Numbered from the stretch's first letter, positions 9,486 to 19,451 are shown. The stretch is 37,615 nucleotides of DNA from Magnetococcales bacterium HA3dbin3 (GCA_002753495.1 PEAJ01000005.1:1-37615), one strand, 5' to 3'. Translations and numbers: made by a program. The notes: generated by a model from the sequence alone, not told the origin.

Positions 9486-9675
9486 GGCTGCACAAAAGGG
9501 GTTGACAAGCCCCCAGCAAACCCTGATCCCTATCCACAACGACCACCTCATTGACGGCGCCCCGACCGTCAGCGCCCGGGAGCTGCACCAATTCCTTACT
9601 GATGGCGGTGCTGGTGTTGGCGCTGATCAAAGAGTGTCGCGCCGGCCTGTCCAACGTTGGATTTCGTGGGGGTAG
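9475..9675 (+). pseudogene. Probable remnant of an AntA-type antirepressor N-terminus
   Basis: LIPIHNDHLIDGAPTVSARELHQFL resembles AntA N-terminus, then degenerates. Confidence 0.5.
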
Positions 9676-9677
9676 CA

Positions 9678-9983
9678 ATGAATTGGATTCGTAGAGGTAA
9701 AAACCCACCAGACGCCGCCGACGTGCTGGTTTACACCAGAAAGGGGCGGGTGACGCTCGGGGTTTTTTGCAAAGAAGAAGAATGGAAGCCGGTGTGGGGG
9801 CATCTCCCGGAGCGTAATCTGTTAACCGGCTGGTATTACTACGATGATGAAGATCGTGGATTTGTTCCGGAGTATTTGATTGACGTTACGAAGGACGACA
9901 GAGATCTTGTTACGCATTGGATGCCGCTACCACCACCGCCAGCGCAAGACGCGGAGGGGGGGTCGGAGCGGGTAAATAATTAA
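9678..9983 (+). CDS. DUF551-like protein
   Basis: NWIRRGKNPPDAADVLVYTRKGRVTLG...HWMPLPPPP. Confidence 0.7.
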   Translation: MNWIRRGKNPPDAADVLVYTRKGRVTLGVFCKEEEWKPVWGHLPERNLLTGWYYYDDEDRGFVPEYLIDVTKDDRDLVTHWMPLPPPPAQDAEGGSERVNN

Positions 9984-10048
9984 AACTGAAACCTTTCATA
10001 TTCATTTACTTTCCCCTGCCGGGTAGGATTGCCGACAGGGATCAACCA

Positions 10049-10090
10049 AGGCCGGTTGGATCCCCCTGGATCCGACCGGCCTTTTTGTTT
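10049..10090 (+). terminator. Rho-independent terminator between early and lysis modules
   Basis: AGGCCGGTTGGATCC-CCCT-GGATCCGACCGGCCT followed by TTTTGTTT. Confidence 0.85.
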
Positions 10091-10104
10091 GTGAGGGATG
10101 AAAG

Positions 10105-10584
10105 ATGGCTCTTGAGCCCGTTTGCACGCACGACCTGGCGCCGATCGAGTTGCAATTGGTCCGGCACGAAGGGCTGCGACTCTACCCGTACAACGACACC
10201 ACTGGGCATCAAACGATCGGCGTCGGCCGTAACTTGACCGATGTTGGCATCTCCGAAGCCGAGGCCTACGTCCTGCTGCGCAACGACATCGCCAAGGTCC
10301 GCGCCGGGCTCATGGCTGACTACCGCTTCTTTGCCACGCTTGATGAAGTGCGACAGAGGGTATTGATCGACATGGCATTCAATCTCGGGCGTAAAGGTTT
10401 GGGAACGTTCCAAAACTTTCTGCGTGCCGTCGCGCGTGGGGATTACGCCGACGCCGCTCAGGAGATGCTCAAATCGCGCTGGGCCGACCAGGTTGGCAAG
10501 CGCGCGCACACGCTCTCGGCGATGATGGAGAGCGGCGAGGTGCCGGCCGATGCCTTCCCGGTCATTGCCTGGCCGGGCTGCTGA
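10105..10584 (+). CDS. Phage lysozyme (muramidase)
   Basis: RHEGLRLYPYNDTTGHQTIGVGRNLTDVGIS...LIDMAFNLGRKGLGTFQ. Confidence 0.92.
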   Translation: MALEPVCTHDLAPIELQLVRHEGLRLYPYNDTTGHQTIGVGRNLTDVGISEAEAYVLLRNDIAKVRAGLMADYRFFATLDEVRQRVLIDMAFNLGRKGLGTFQNFLRAVARGDYADAAQEMLKSRWADQVGKRAHTLSAMMESGEVPADAFPVIAWPGC

Positions 10585-10601
10585 AAAAGGAGACAAACCC
10601 C

Positions 10602-10772
10602 ATGATTTCTGAACCGATTCCGTTTTCCGATACCGCCGCCGCCTCGCCGTTTCCTTGGTGGGCCAAAGCCGCAACTGTGCTTGCCCTGGCGTTTGGCCTG
10701 GGGATTTTGCTGCCGCTCGTGTTCGCGGGCCTTGTCAGTATTATCACCCTTATCTCCGGAGGTGTGGCATGA
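10602..10772 (+). CDS. Small single-TM protein of lysis cassette (below track length cut-off)
   Basis: MISEPIPFSDTAAASPFPWWAKAATVLALAFGLGILLPLVFAGLVSIITLISGGVA. Confidence 0.65.
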   Translation: MISEPIPFSDTAAASPFPWWAKAATVLALAFGLGILLPLVFAGLVSIITLISGGVA

Positions 10773-11128
10773 GCGAACCTGAAATTTCCACGTTCAAGCC
10801 CGGCTATCCTGATAGCTCGCTGGGGGTCGCCGCCACGCCGCGCACGTTTTCCGGCGAGGAGATGGAAGCCCTGGTTGCCAAACAGGTCGCGCTCATGCTG
10901 CAAACGCGCGGGCTGCCCTCCGTGCGCGCGCCGAGCGCGCTTGATCGTCTTGGCGTGCATTTAAGGGCGCTGGCAAAAGAGCCGTCCACCTGGTCCGGCA
11001 TCGCCTTGATCGGTGGCGCCGTTGGCATGCATATCGACCCGGCACATCTGCAAGAGATCGCCACCGTCGGTATGGGTGTCGCCGGGGCGGTGTTCAGCCT
11101 GTTCCGCACCTCGGAGGATGGAGTGTGA
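10769..11128 (+). CDS. Putative holin
   Basis: ATG overlaps previous stop; hydrophobic segments WSGIALIGGAVGM and IATVGMGVAGAVFSLF. Confidence 0.6.
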   Translation: MSEPEISTFKPGYPDSSLGVAATPRTFSGEEMEALVAKQVALMLQTRGLPSVRAPSALDRLGVHLRALAKEPSTWSGIALIGGAVGMHIDPAHLQEIATVGMGVAGAVFSLFRTSEDGV

Positions 11129-11349
11129 CCAACGAAACCCTACACGAATCCATCGGCCTTCTTACCGGCCGCGTTGAGGCGATGGGGGAGTGCCAAAACC
11201 AGTCGTTTGAGCTGCTGCAAGGGATTGACGAGCGGTTGCGCAAGGTTGAGCAAAAATCCGCCGTGCATGGGGCGTTGGCGGGGGGCGCGGCGTCGTTGAT
11301 TGTCGCCATCTGTGGCGACTATTTCCGTAAGGCAACCGGCGGCGGCTGA
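11125..11349 (+). CDS. XhlA-like/lysis-associated small membrane protein (GTG start)
   Basis: GTG at 11125 overlapping stop; coiled-coil then TM GALAGGAASLIVAI. Confidence 0.6.
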   Translation: MTNETLHESIGLLTGRVEAMGECQNQSFELLQGIDERLRKVEQKSAVHGALAGGAASLIVAICGDYFRKATGGG

Positions 11350-11996
11350 TGGCCAAGACCTCCCTCTTGCACAAGGTGCGCGCCCTCTATGTTTTCCAAG
11401 GGGAAAGCATGGAGAGCATTGCACGTCAGCTTGGCCTTGGGCCCAACACCGTGCGGCGCTGGCACAAAAAAGCCAAAGCGGCGGGTGATGACTGGGAAAT
11501 TGCGCGCGAAGGCGCGGTGATGGCCGCTGGGGGGACGGATAATTTAAGCCGGGCGATGCTTGGGATGCTCTCGCGCTACATCGTCTTGTTCGAGAAGGCA
11601 TTGATACAGGCGGAAGCGAGCGAGGAGAGCAAGACGGTAATCGAGCTTTCCGATCGACTCGGTAAGCTCTCTGACGCCTTCCTGAAGACCATCAACACCG
11701 TCAAGAAAGATGCGCCGGAGATCGACCGCGTGGCGCTCGTGCAAACCTTCATGCTCACCCTGAACGCCTACCTGCTGCGCGAACACCCGGAGCTGGCGAA
11801 GGCGTTTCAGGCTGTCTTTGGTGGATTCACTAAGGATCTTGTGCGCGTGTTTGGCAAGCGGGTGGTGTCGCAGGCGGAGATCCAGGAGCTGCTTGCCCGC
11901 GCGGCGCCGACAAAAGAGATTGACGCGATCGATCCCGGCGCTCTTTCGCGCATCCGTGAAGAGGTGTTCGGCGTGCCGGGGGGCGGCGATGCCTAA
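11349..11996 (+). CDS. DUF1804-like small terminase/HTH protein
   Basis: VRALYVFQGESMESIARQLGLGPNTVRRWHKKAKAAGDDWE. Confidence 0.85.
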   Translation: MAKTSLLHKVRALYVFQGESMESIARQLGLGPNTVRRWHKKAKAAGDDWEIAREGAVMAAGGTDNLSRAMLGMLSRYIVLFEKALIQAEASEESKTVIELSDRLGKLSDAFLKTINTVKKDAPEIDRVALVQTFMLTLNAYLLREHPELAKAFQAVFGGFTKDLVRVFGKRVVSQAEIQELLARAAPTKEIDAIDPGALSRIREEVFGVPGGGDA

Positions 11997-13323
11997 GTCA
12001 GACCCCGCGCGCGGCGTACTGCTGCCTTACCAAAAACGCTGGGTGGAGGATGGGGCGCGCTTCAAAATCGGCATGTGGTCGCGCCAGACCGGCAAGACTT
12101 TCGCCACCACCCTGGAGGCGGTGCTCGATGTGCTTGCCGCCGAAAGTACACGCAAGAAAACACGTTGGACCATCCTTTCCATCTCGCATGACCGCGCCAA
12201 GGACGCCATCGAGGATGGCGTCAAGCGGCATTTGAGCGCCGCGCGCATCGCCTTTGAGGCGATGGAGCTGCCCTTTACGGCCGAAGAAACCGTGTTCGAG
12301 GTGCGCCTGGCGCACGGCTCGCGCATCCGCGCCATCTCCGCGAACCCGGTCACCGCGCGCGGCATGAGCGAAAATTTGATCCTGGACGAGTTCGCGCACC
12401 ACAAGGACAGCCGCAAGATCTGGGCGGCGCTCTTTCCGGTCATCTCCCGACCGGAATTGAAAATCCGCGTCATTTCAACGCCGAACGGCAAGGGAAACCG
12501 GTTCTATGAGCTGATGACATCGGATGATCCGCTGTGGACGCGCCACGTCGTCGATATCCACCAGGCGGTCAAGGAGGGGTTGCCGCGCGACATCGAGGAA
12601 CTGAAATGTGGCATCGGTGACCCGGACGCCTGGGCACAAGAGTTTGAGCTGCAATGGCTCGACGAGGCCAGCGCCTGGCTGTCGTTTGACTTGATCGATG
12701 CCGTCGAAGAAAACCGCGCCGGCGTGCCTGAGAACTACACCGGCGGCCCCTGCTTTGTCGGGGTCGACATTGCCGCGCGCAACGACCTGTTCGTGATTTG
12801 GGTTTTGGAAGCGGTGGGTGATGTGCTCTGGACGCGCGAGATTATCGCCCGCCGGCGCATTTCGTTCCAGGAACAAGACGCTCTGCTTGATGAAGTCTTC
12901 CGCCGCTACCGCGTCACGCGCTGCGCGATGGACCAGACCGGCATGGGCGAAAAACCGGTGGAAGATGCCAAGCGCCGGCACGGGTCGGTGCGCGTCGAGG
13001 GGGTTTTGTTCACCTCCGCCAACAAACTCACCTTGGCGACCGAAGGGAAAGAGGCGTTCGAGGATCGTAAGATCCGGATTCCGCAGGGGGATATCACCTT
13101 GCGCGAGGATTTGCACCGCATCAAAAAAACCGTTGGCCCCACCGGCGTGCCACGTTTTCTCGCCGAGAGCGACAGTCAGGGCCATGCCGATCGCGCCTGG
13201 GCCTGCTTTTTGGCAGTGCATGCGGCAGCAATGAAACAGACTGATTGGTCTTGCCTTATGACCGCCGGCCGCCGAGCGACGGCCGGCCGGTGGACCCGGG
13301 GCATCTTTGGGAGGGTATTCTGA
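11989..13323 (+). CDS. Large terminase subunit
   Basis: WSRQTGKTFATT Walker A, NLILDEFAHH Walker B, FVGVDIAARNDLFVI nuclease motif. Confidence 0.93.
   Translation: MPKSDPARGVLLPYQKRWVEDGARFKIGMWSRQTGKTFATTLEAVLDVLAAESTRKKTRWTILSISHDRAKDAIEDGVKRHLSAARIAFEAMELPFTAEETVFEVRLAHGSRIRAISANPVTARGMSENLILDEFAHHKDSRKIWAALFPVISRPELKIRVISTPNGKGNRFYELMTSDDPLWTRHVVDIHQAVKEGLPRDIEELKCGIGDPDAWAQEFELQWLDEASAWLSFDLIDAVEENRAGVPENYTGGPCFVGVDIAARNDLFVIWVLEAVGDVLWTREIIARRRISFQEQDALLDEVFRRYRVTRCAMDQTGMGEKPVEDAKRRHGSVRVEGVLFTSANKLTLATEGKEAFEDRKIRIPQGDITLREDLHRIKKTVGPTGVPRFLAESDSQGHADRAWACFLAVHAAAMKQTDWSCLMTAGRRATAGRWTRGIFGRVF
13261..13291. repeat. GC-rich palindrome at 3' end of terminase gene
   Basis: ACCG-CCGGCCG-CCGAGCGA-CGGCCGG-c-CGGT. 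Confidence 0.6.
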
Positions 13324-14861
13324 TGCGCGCGGCGATGCGACAGGAACTTGCACAGCTCGGACAAAATCCGTTCTGGCCCGCCACTAATGGGGTGCTGCGC
13401 TCGCATGATACGACGCTGCTGCGCTATGGCGGCGCGCAAGGGATTTGGGCCTATGACCTGCTGGAAATGGACGATGCCGTCCATGCCAACCTGCAAAAAC
13501 GCAAACTGGCGGTGGTGGGCCGGCCGTGGAACGTCGAAGCCGCATCGGAAGAGACCAAAGACCAGGCAGCGGCCGAAGCTATCGAAAAGATCCTGCATGC
13601 GCTGCCGTTCGATCGCATCTGCGGCAACCTGCTCGACGCTATCCTGAAAGGGTTCGCGGTAGCGGAAGTGGTGTGGGAGGCGCGCGACAGGCTGATCATC
13701 CCGCAAAAGATCCTTTCCCGCGACCAACGCCGCTTCCATTTTGACCTGGAGAGCCAGCCGCTGCTCGCGACCTGGGAGAACATCTACCCCGGTATCGCCG
13801 TGCCGGAACGCAAGTTCATCGTCCACCGCTACGGCGCCAAGGATGAAAACCCCTACGGCCTCGGGCTCGGGGCACAGCTTTATTGGCCGGTGTGGTTCAA
13901 GGAGCACGTGAACGAGTTTTGGTCGACGTTCCTGGATCGCTTCGGCAACCCGGGGCTGGTCGCCAAATACCCCGCCGGCACCGACCCGGCGCAGCAGCGC
14001 GAGTTGCTGGAGGCCCTGAAGAACTGGGGCCAGGAAACCGCGATCTCTGTCCCCGATTCGATGTTGATCGAGCTGATCGAGGCCGGAAAAGGGGGCGGCG
14101 CGGACAGTTATTTCCAATTCTGCACGTACCAAGATAACCGAATCTCCCGCATCGTCCTGGGCGAAACCGACGTGTCCGGCAAGCAGAGCGGCGGCGCCAT
14201 CGCCGCCGCTGCCATTATTCGCAACGAGGTGCGCCTGGAGCTGGTACAGGCCGACGCCAGCCTGCTCGCCGATACCCTCAATAATACCCTGATTGCCTGG
14301 CTGTGCGACTTTAATTTTCCGAACGTCACCCCGCCGCGTATCAAGTGGGACGTGACGCTACCGGAGGACCTGAAGACCAAGGCGCAGCGCGATTTGATCC
14401 TGACGCAGATGGGGTACGAACCGGATCTGGAATACATCAACCGGACTTATGACGGGGCCTGGCGCAAACGCGCGGCCCCGACCCCTCAAATGGCGGTGGG
14501 AGAGCCACCGAAGCCGGGGATGGAGACCGGAGGCAATCCACAAATCGAGGGGCTCCCGAACGACACAGGGGTATCGGTCGCGGAGATGCTGCCGTCGCTT
14601 TACGCCGAAGCCGGTACCGAGGCTGTCATACGCGACGCCGCCCGGCTGGAAGCTTTGATTCCAGACGCGGCCGCCCTGCAAGCGGCAAGCGAAGCGATGT
14701 TTGAGCCGATCCTTGCGCGCCTGCAAACGGGCGCAACGCCTGCGGAAATCCTGGGCTGGCTGGCTGAAACCTGGCCACAAATGGATTTTGGCGTCCTGGA
14801 AGGGATGTTGGACCAGGCCGCCCTTTCCGCCTTGCGCCTCGGGGGGAGAAATCATGGCTGA
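13323..14861 (+). CDS. Portal protein (Mu gp29-like, DUF935)
   Basis: Length, position and sequence (IDQ-rich portal core, GAKDENPYGLGLGAQLYWPVWFK). Confidence 0.93.
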   Translation: MRAAMRQELAQLGQNPFWPATNGVLRSHDTTLLRYGGAQGIWAYDLLEMDDAVHANLQKRKLAVVGRPWNVEAASEETKDQAAAEAIEKILHALPFDRICGNLLDAILKGFAVAEVVWEARDRLIIPQKILSRDQRRFHFDLESQPLLATWENIYPGIAVPERKFIVHRYGAKDENPYGLGLGAQLYWPVWFKEHVNEFWSTFLDRFGNPGLVAKYPAGTDPAQQRELLEALKNWGQETAISVPDSMLIELIEAGKGGGADSYFQFCTYQDNRISRIVLGETDVSGKQSGGAIAAAAIIRNEVRLELVQADASLLADTLNNTLIAWLCDFNFPNVTPPRIKWDVTLPEDLKTKAQRDLILTQMGYEPDLEYINRTYDGAWRKRAAPTPQMAVGEPPKPGMETGGNPQIEGLPNDTGVSVAEMLPSLYAEAGTEAVIRDAARLEALIPDAAALQAASEAMFEPILARLQTGATPAEILGWLAETWPQMDFGVLEGMLDQAALSALRLGGRNHG

Positions 14862-16167
14862 TCCCCAGTCTCCCCTCCTGCTCTCTCCCCAGCTGCGCCC
14901 GGAACGGGCCGTCGACTACTTGCGGCAAAAAAAACCGCGCCTGAGCTGGCGCGGCGGGGAGTTGAGCGCGGCAGAGCATGCACACAACTTTACCGTCGCC
15001 AAGGCCGGCAGCCTGGATATCCTTGAAACCATCCGCAACGGCCTGATTCAGGCGTTGGAATTGGGGCAGACGGAAAAGTGGTTTGTCGACCGGATGACGC
15101 CGATCCTGCAAGCCAAGGGGTGGTGGGGGTCTAAGACCGTCATCAACCCGCAAGGGGTGGAAGAGGAGGTGCAGCTTGGGAGCCTTCCCCGTCTGCACAC
15201 CATTTTCCAGACCAACATTTGGGCCGCCTACAACGCCGGACGCTATGCGGCGCAGAGAGAGACCGCCGACTTTGCCCCCTGGTTGAAGTATGTCGCGGTG
15301 ATGGATGCACGCACGCGCCCGGCGCACGCGGCGATGAACGGGCTGGTCTTTCACATCAATGACCCGATTTGGGAAACCTGCTACCCGCCGTGCGACTACA
15401 ACTGTCGCTGCACGACCGTTGCCTACAGCGACGCGATGCTGCGGCAGTATGGCCACCGCCCATTTTCCAGCGAGGGGCGTGCGCTGTCGGTGGCGCGCGT
15501 GGTCGGGCATGACCCGGCCACGCAGGCACCGATCTTTCGTACCGTCACCGGCTATCGCATCCCCAAACCCGGCGGCGGCGAGATCATTTTTGCCCCGCGC
15601 CCGGGTTTCGACAGCAACCCGGCCGGCGCCTGGCCGCGCTACGACTTCGGCAACACCTTTACCGACCAGACCTTTGCCCCCGGGCAAAAAACCTGGCGGG
15701 ATTACGGTCGCCCGGATGCACGGGAGCTTAAGGCGGTCGCCTGGCCAAAGGCGGCAGAACTCCCCGTCGACCCGCTCACCGCCCTGCGCGCGGTGTTCCA
15801 GGTGAGCGCGACGCAGCCGTTGCGCGAGATTGCCACCCCAGTCAAGCCGGCCGTGGTGCATGACTCCCTGCTGGCGAAGATGGCGGCGGAGATGCCGCCA
15901 CACCTGGCGGCCGCGATCCCGACCCTGCCGGACACCCTCGCCACCCCTTTGGAGGTGTGGCTGGCAGCGGACGCGGCCAGCGTCTTCCGTCGCCACTTCC
16001 TTGCCTTCTACCGCCAGCCGGACGCGTCGTCGCCGTTTGCCGTGCTGGTGAAAGAGGGGCAGGACGGATTTCTCGCCTGGGAGGTGCGCACCGACCCGGA
16101 AGAGATCAACAGCTTGCGCGTCGGGGGATTGATTCATCCGTCGTCGCCTACGCGGGAGAACGACTAA
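14854..16167 (+). CDS. F: Mu F-like head morphogenesis protein
   Basis: WLKYVAVMDARTRPAHAAMNGLVFHINDPIWETCYPPCDYNCRC. Confidence 0.92.
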   Translation: MADPQSPLLLSPQLRPERAVDYLRQKKPRLSWRGGELSAAEHAHNFTVAKAGSLDILETIRNGLIQALELGQTEKWFVDRMTPILQAKGWWGSKTVINPQGVEEEVQLGSLPRLHTIFQTNIWAAYNAGRYAAQRETADFAPWLKYVAVMDARTRPAHAAMNGLVFHINDPIWETCYPPCDYNCRCTTVAYSDAMLRQYGHRPFSSEGRALSVARVVGHDPATQAPIFRTVTGYRIPKPGGGEIIFAPRPGFDSNPAGAWPRYDFGNTFTDQTFAPGQKTWRDYGRPDARELKAVAWPKAAELPVDPLTALRAVFQVSATQPLREIATPVKPAVVHDSLLAKMAAEMPPHLAAAIPTLPDTLATPLEVWLAADAASVFRRHFLAFYRQPDASSPFAVLVKEGQDGFLAWEVRTDPEEINSLRVGGLIHPSSPTREND

Positions 16168-16685
16168 TGCCAGCGCCTGTGATCGAGGTGACCCTGCAAG
16201 ACGCGGCTTTGCGGCAGGTGCTTAACCGCCTGGCTTTGGCCGGCGAGGATATGACTCCAGCCATGGGACGCGCCGCCGCCATCATGGCCATGGCGGTCGA
16301 TGAAAACTTTGCCGCGCAGGGGCGTCCCGGCTGGCCGCCGCTCAATCCGGACTATGCCGCCGCCAAGAGCGCGGCCGGCTTCGGTGAGGCCATCCTGACG
16401 CGCGGCGGCCGGTTGCGCGCCTCAATCGCCCAATCTCCGACCTGGGGGCGCAACTTTGCCACCGTCGGCACCAACATGGTTTACGGGCCAATCCACCAGT
16501 TCGGTGGCACCATCACGCCGAAGAGCGCGAAAAGCTTACGCTTTCCGATCGGCGAGCGCATCGCCCACGCCCAGCGCGTCACGATCCCCGCTCGCCCTTA
16601 CCTGATGCTGACAGCCGAAGATGAGATCGCCCTGCAAGAGGCGGTGGGGGAGGCGTTGCTACAAATCGCTCAAAAAGGCCCTTAG
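16167..16685 (+). CDS. Mu gpG-like virion morphogenesis protein
   Basis: GWPPLNPDYAAAK...GGRLRASI...YGPIHQFGG. Confidence 0.88.
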   Translation: MPAPVIEVTLQDAALRQVLNRLALAGEDMTPAMGRAAAIMAMAVDENFAAQGRPGWPPLNPDYAAAKSAAGFGEAILTRGGRLRASIAQSPTWGRNFATVGTNMVYGPIHQFGGTITPKSAKSLRFPIGERIAHAQRVTIPARPYLMLTAEDEIALQEAVGEALLQIAQKGP

Positions 16686-16779
16686 AACGCATTTTGTCCG
16701 CAAAACCATATCAACCTACCAGGATGAAATAAAAATGGATCCTGGAGCCCAGTAAACACCCAGAAAACACGGTTGCGCC

Positions 16780-17745
16780 ATGCTGAAACCTTTAACGATC
16801 TTCCGCTCTGGCACCCACACCGATGCCAGCGGCCAGACCACCCGCTTTTCACTCCCCGACCTGGAAGCCACCGCCAAAGCCTACAACCCGGCCCGCTTCG
16901 AGGCGCCGATCACCATCGGCCACCCGGCGCATGACGCGCCGGCCTGGGGGTGGGTCGAAAGCCTGGCGGTAAAGAACGGCCACCTGGTGGCCGTTCCGAA
17001 ACAGGTGGAACCAGCCTTTGCCGACCTGGTGGAGCGCGGGCGCTTCAAAAAGCTTTCCGCCGCCTTCTACCACCCCAACTCTCCCAGCAACCCAACCCCG
17101 GGCGTCTACGCCCTGCGCCATGTCGCCTTTCTTGGCGCGCAACCTCCCGCCATCAAAGGTTTGCCAGACGCCACCCGACACGAGGCGTCCTTTGCCGATG
17201 ACGGTAACTACTTCACATTTCAGGAGATGGAGATGACTGTACCCCAAGAGAGTGCCGTGCCGGAGACGGCTGCGCTGAAAGATCCGGACGCCCTCGCGGC
17301 GCAAAAAGAGGCCCTGCGCAAGCGCGAACTGGCCTTTGCCGAAAAAGAGGCCGCGCTGCAAAGACGTGAGCGCGATCTGCGCCGCGCGCAACTCCAGGCC
17401 AATGCCGATGAACTAATCAAGGCCGGCAGGCTGCTGCCGCGCGATCGCGATGGCGTGGTCGCTTTTATGGAAGCGCTGCCGGAAACCACGCTGACCTTTG
17501 GCGAGGGGCCGCAAACAACGCCGGCGCAATGGTTTCAAAACTTTCTCAAACAGCAGCCGGTACAAGTGACCTTTGGTGAAATGCCGGGCGGGCCGGTGCT
17601 CCCTTCTCTTCCGGAAGGGGCGACCCTGAATCGCCAGGGTAACCTGGTCGATGCCAGCCGCCAGGCCTTGCACCAGCAAATCCAGGCTTACGCCGAACAG
17701 AACAAAATCCCCTACATCGAAGCCGCGCAGCGGCTTGGCGCCTGA
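16780..17745 (+). CDS. Mu I-like prohead protease with C-terminal scaffold
   Basis: ITIGHPAHDAPAWGWVESL...KKLSAAFYHP...LRHVAFLGAQPPAIKGL; coiled-coil C-terminus. Confidence 0.9.
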   Translation: MLKPLTIFRSGTHTDASGQTTRFSLPDLEATAKAYNPARFEAPITIGHPAHDAPAWGWVESLAVKNGHLVAVPKQVEPAFADLVERGRFKKLSAAFYHPNSPSNPTPGVYALRHVAFLGAQPPAIKGLPDATRHEASFADDGNYFTFQEMEMTVPQESAVPETAALKDPDALAAQKEALRKRELAFAEKEAALQRRERDLRRAQLQANADELIKAGRLLPRDRDGVVAFMEALPETTLTFGEGPQTTPAQWFQNFLKQQPVQVTFGEMPGGPVLPSLPEGATLNRQGNLVDASRQALHQQIQAYAEQNKIPYIEAAQRLGA

Positions 17746-17759
17746 CCAGGAGCCTGATC

Positions 17760-18107
17760 ATGTCCATCGGATATCCCGCTTCCCACTACACCCTGACCGC
17801 CGGCAGCGGTGGCGTCACGATCAACCGTTTTGCCTTGGCTAATGGCACCTTGGCCGGCGTCGGCTCGCACCCGGTCGGCATCGCGGCGGCGACCGCCGCT
17901 TCTGGCGCGACGTTCACCCTTGCCGCGCTTGGTTGCGCTCTGATGGAGGCCGGCGGGGCCATCGCTGTCGGCGGTGCTATCGAAGTCGACGCCAGCGGCC
18001 GCGGCATCGCCCCGGCCGGCAACTCCACTAACCCAGTGGTGGCACGCGCCCTGACCGCCGCCACGAATCAGGGTGACCTGATTCTTGTCAACCTGATCCC
18101 GAACTGA
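17760..18107 (+). CDS. DUF2190-like head decoration protein (copy 1)
   Basis: Small Gly/Ala-rich beta protein before capsid; paralogous pattern to next gene. Confidence 0.65.
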   Translation: MSIGYPASHYTLTAGSGGVTINRFALANGTLAGVGSHPVGIAAATAASGATFTLAALGCALMEAGGAIAVGGAIEVDASGRGIAPAGNSTNPVVARALTAATNQGDLILVNLIPN

Positions 18108-18124
18108 CAAGGAAGGTTAAGACC

Positions 18125-18463
18125 ATGTCACAACAGAGTTTCCAGCTCCTGAGTCTTACCGTGGTTGCGACCACCGCGATCGTCGGCAACCGCTTCGTGA
18201 CCATCGGCGGTGCACAGGCCGGCCAGGGCGGCGATGCGTTTGGCGCCGCGCTGACTGCTGCCAGCATCGGGGACGCGATGGCTGTGGCCACCATCGGCAC
18301 CGCCATCCTTGAGGCCGGCGCCGCCATCAACATCGGCGACCCCCTACAAAGCGATGCCTTGGGGCGCGCTGTCCCGCAAACCAACGGCCTGCGCCTCGCC
18401 ATCGCCTTGCAAGCCGCCACCGCCACCGGCCAGACGGTGGAAGTGCTATTGAAACGGTCTTAA
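18125..18463 (+). CDS. DUF2190-like head decoration protein (copy 2)
   Basis: ...AGAAINIGDPLQSDALGRAVPQTNGLRLAIALQAATATGQTVEVLL. Confidence 0.7.
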   Translation: MSQQSFQLLSLTVVATTAIVGNRFVTIGGAQAGQGGDAFGAALTAASIGDAMAVATIGTAILEAGAAINIGDPLQSDALGRAVPQTNGLRLAIALQAATATGQTVEVLLKRS

Positions 18464-18511
18464 CCAGACGCGCCCATGTGCGCGCCCTATCCTTCTTGAA
18501 GGAAATTTCCC

Positions 18512-19441
18512 ATGCCGATGATGAACCCGGCGCAAACGCGCCTGATCGATCCGATTCTTACCAATCTCGCCCTCGGCTACCGCAACGCGGAACTGGTTGG
18601 CGCTCAAATCTTCCCTGCCGTGCCGGTCGCCCTTTCCGGCGGCCAGGTGCTGACCTTTGGCCTGGAGGCATTCAAGGCCTATAACACCCTGCGCGCGCTC
18701 ACCGGCACGATCCGTGAGGTTACTTTTTCCTACACCGGGCAGCATTACGCCCTGGAGATCCACTCCCTGGCTGGCAAGGTGGCTTTCGAGACGGTGCGGG
18801 ACGCGCGCGTGATGCCGGGTATCGACTATGCTGCACGCGCCATCAACAACGTCATGCGCATCCTTATGCTGGAGCTGGAGCTGCAACAGGCGGCGCTCGC
18901 GACCAATGCCGCCAACTACGACAGCAACCACAAATCCGCCCCTTCCGGCGCGGACAAATGGTCCGCTTCCACGTCGAACCCCTCACAGCAAATTTTCGTG
19001 GCGAGGGAGGCGATCCGTTCCAGCGTCGGCGTCTACCCGAACGTGGCCCTGCTGAGCGCCCAGGCCTTTTCCGCCCTGCAAAGCCATCCGGCGATCCTTG
19101 ATCGCGTGAAGTACACCAGCCGCGACTCCATCACCACCGAGATCCTTGCGCAGCTGTGGGAGATCGACCGCGTGGTGGTTGGTAAGGCGATCAGCGCCGA
19201 CGACGCCGGCAACCGATCTGACGTGTGGGGCAACAATGCCCTTCTTGCCTACTCCGCCATCGGGTCGATGAGCGCGGAGGAACCCTCCTACGGCTATACT
19301 TACACCATGGAGGGTAACCCGACCGTCGATCGCCCGCACTACGACGATGACACCCGCTCGTGGAAATACCCCGTGCATTATGAACGCGTGCCGCTGATGA
19401 CCGGGATGACCAGCGGCTTCCTAATCGCCAGCCCCTGCTGA
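18512..19441 (+). CDS. Major capsid protein
   Basis: 309 aa, MPMMNPAQTRLIDPILTNLALGYRNAELVGAQIFPAVPV; position after protease/decoration. Confidence 0.88.
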   Translation: MPMMNPAQTRLIDPILTNLALGYRNAELVGAQIFPAVPVALSGGQVLTFGLEAFKAYNTLRALTGTIREVTFSYTGQHYALEIHSLAGKVAFETVRDARVMPGIDYAARAINNVMRILMLELELQQAALATNAANYDSNHKSAPSGADKWSASTSNPSQQIFVAREAIRSSVGVYPNVALLSAQAFSALQSHPAILDRVKYTSRDSITTEILAQLWEIDRVVVGKAISADDAGNRSDVWGNNALLAYSAIGSMSAEEPSYGYTYTMEGNPTVDRPHYDDDTRSWKYPVHYERVPLMTGMTSGFLIASPC

Positions 19442-19451
19442 AGAGGCCGCC

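Noticed and set aside
14626-16137. 503-aa antisense ORF opposite the F gene
   Set aside because: Shadow ORF; the plus strand carries a well-supported F-like protein
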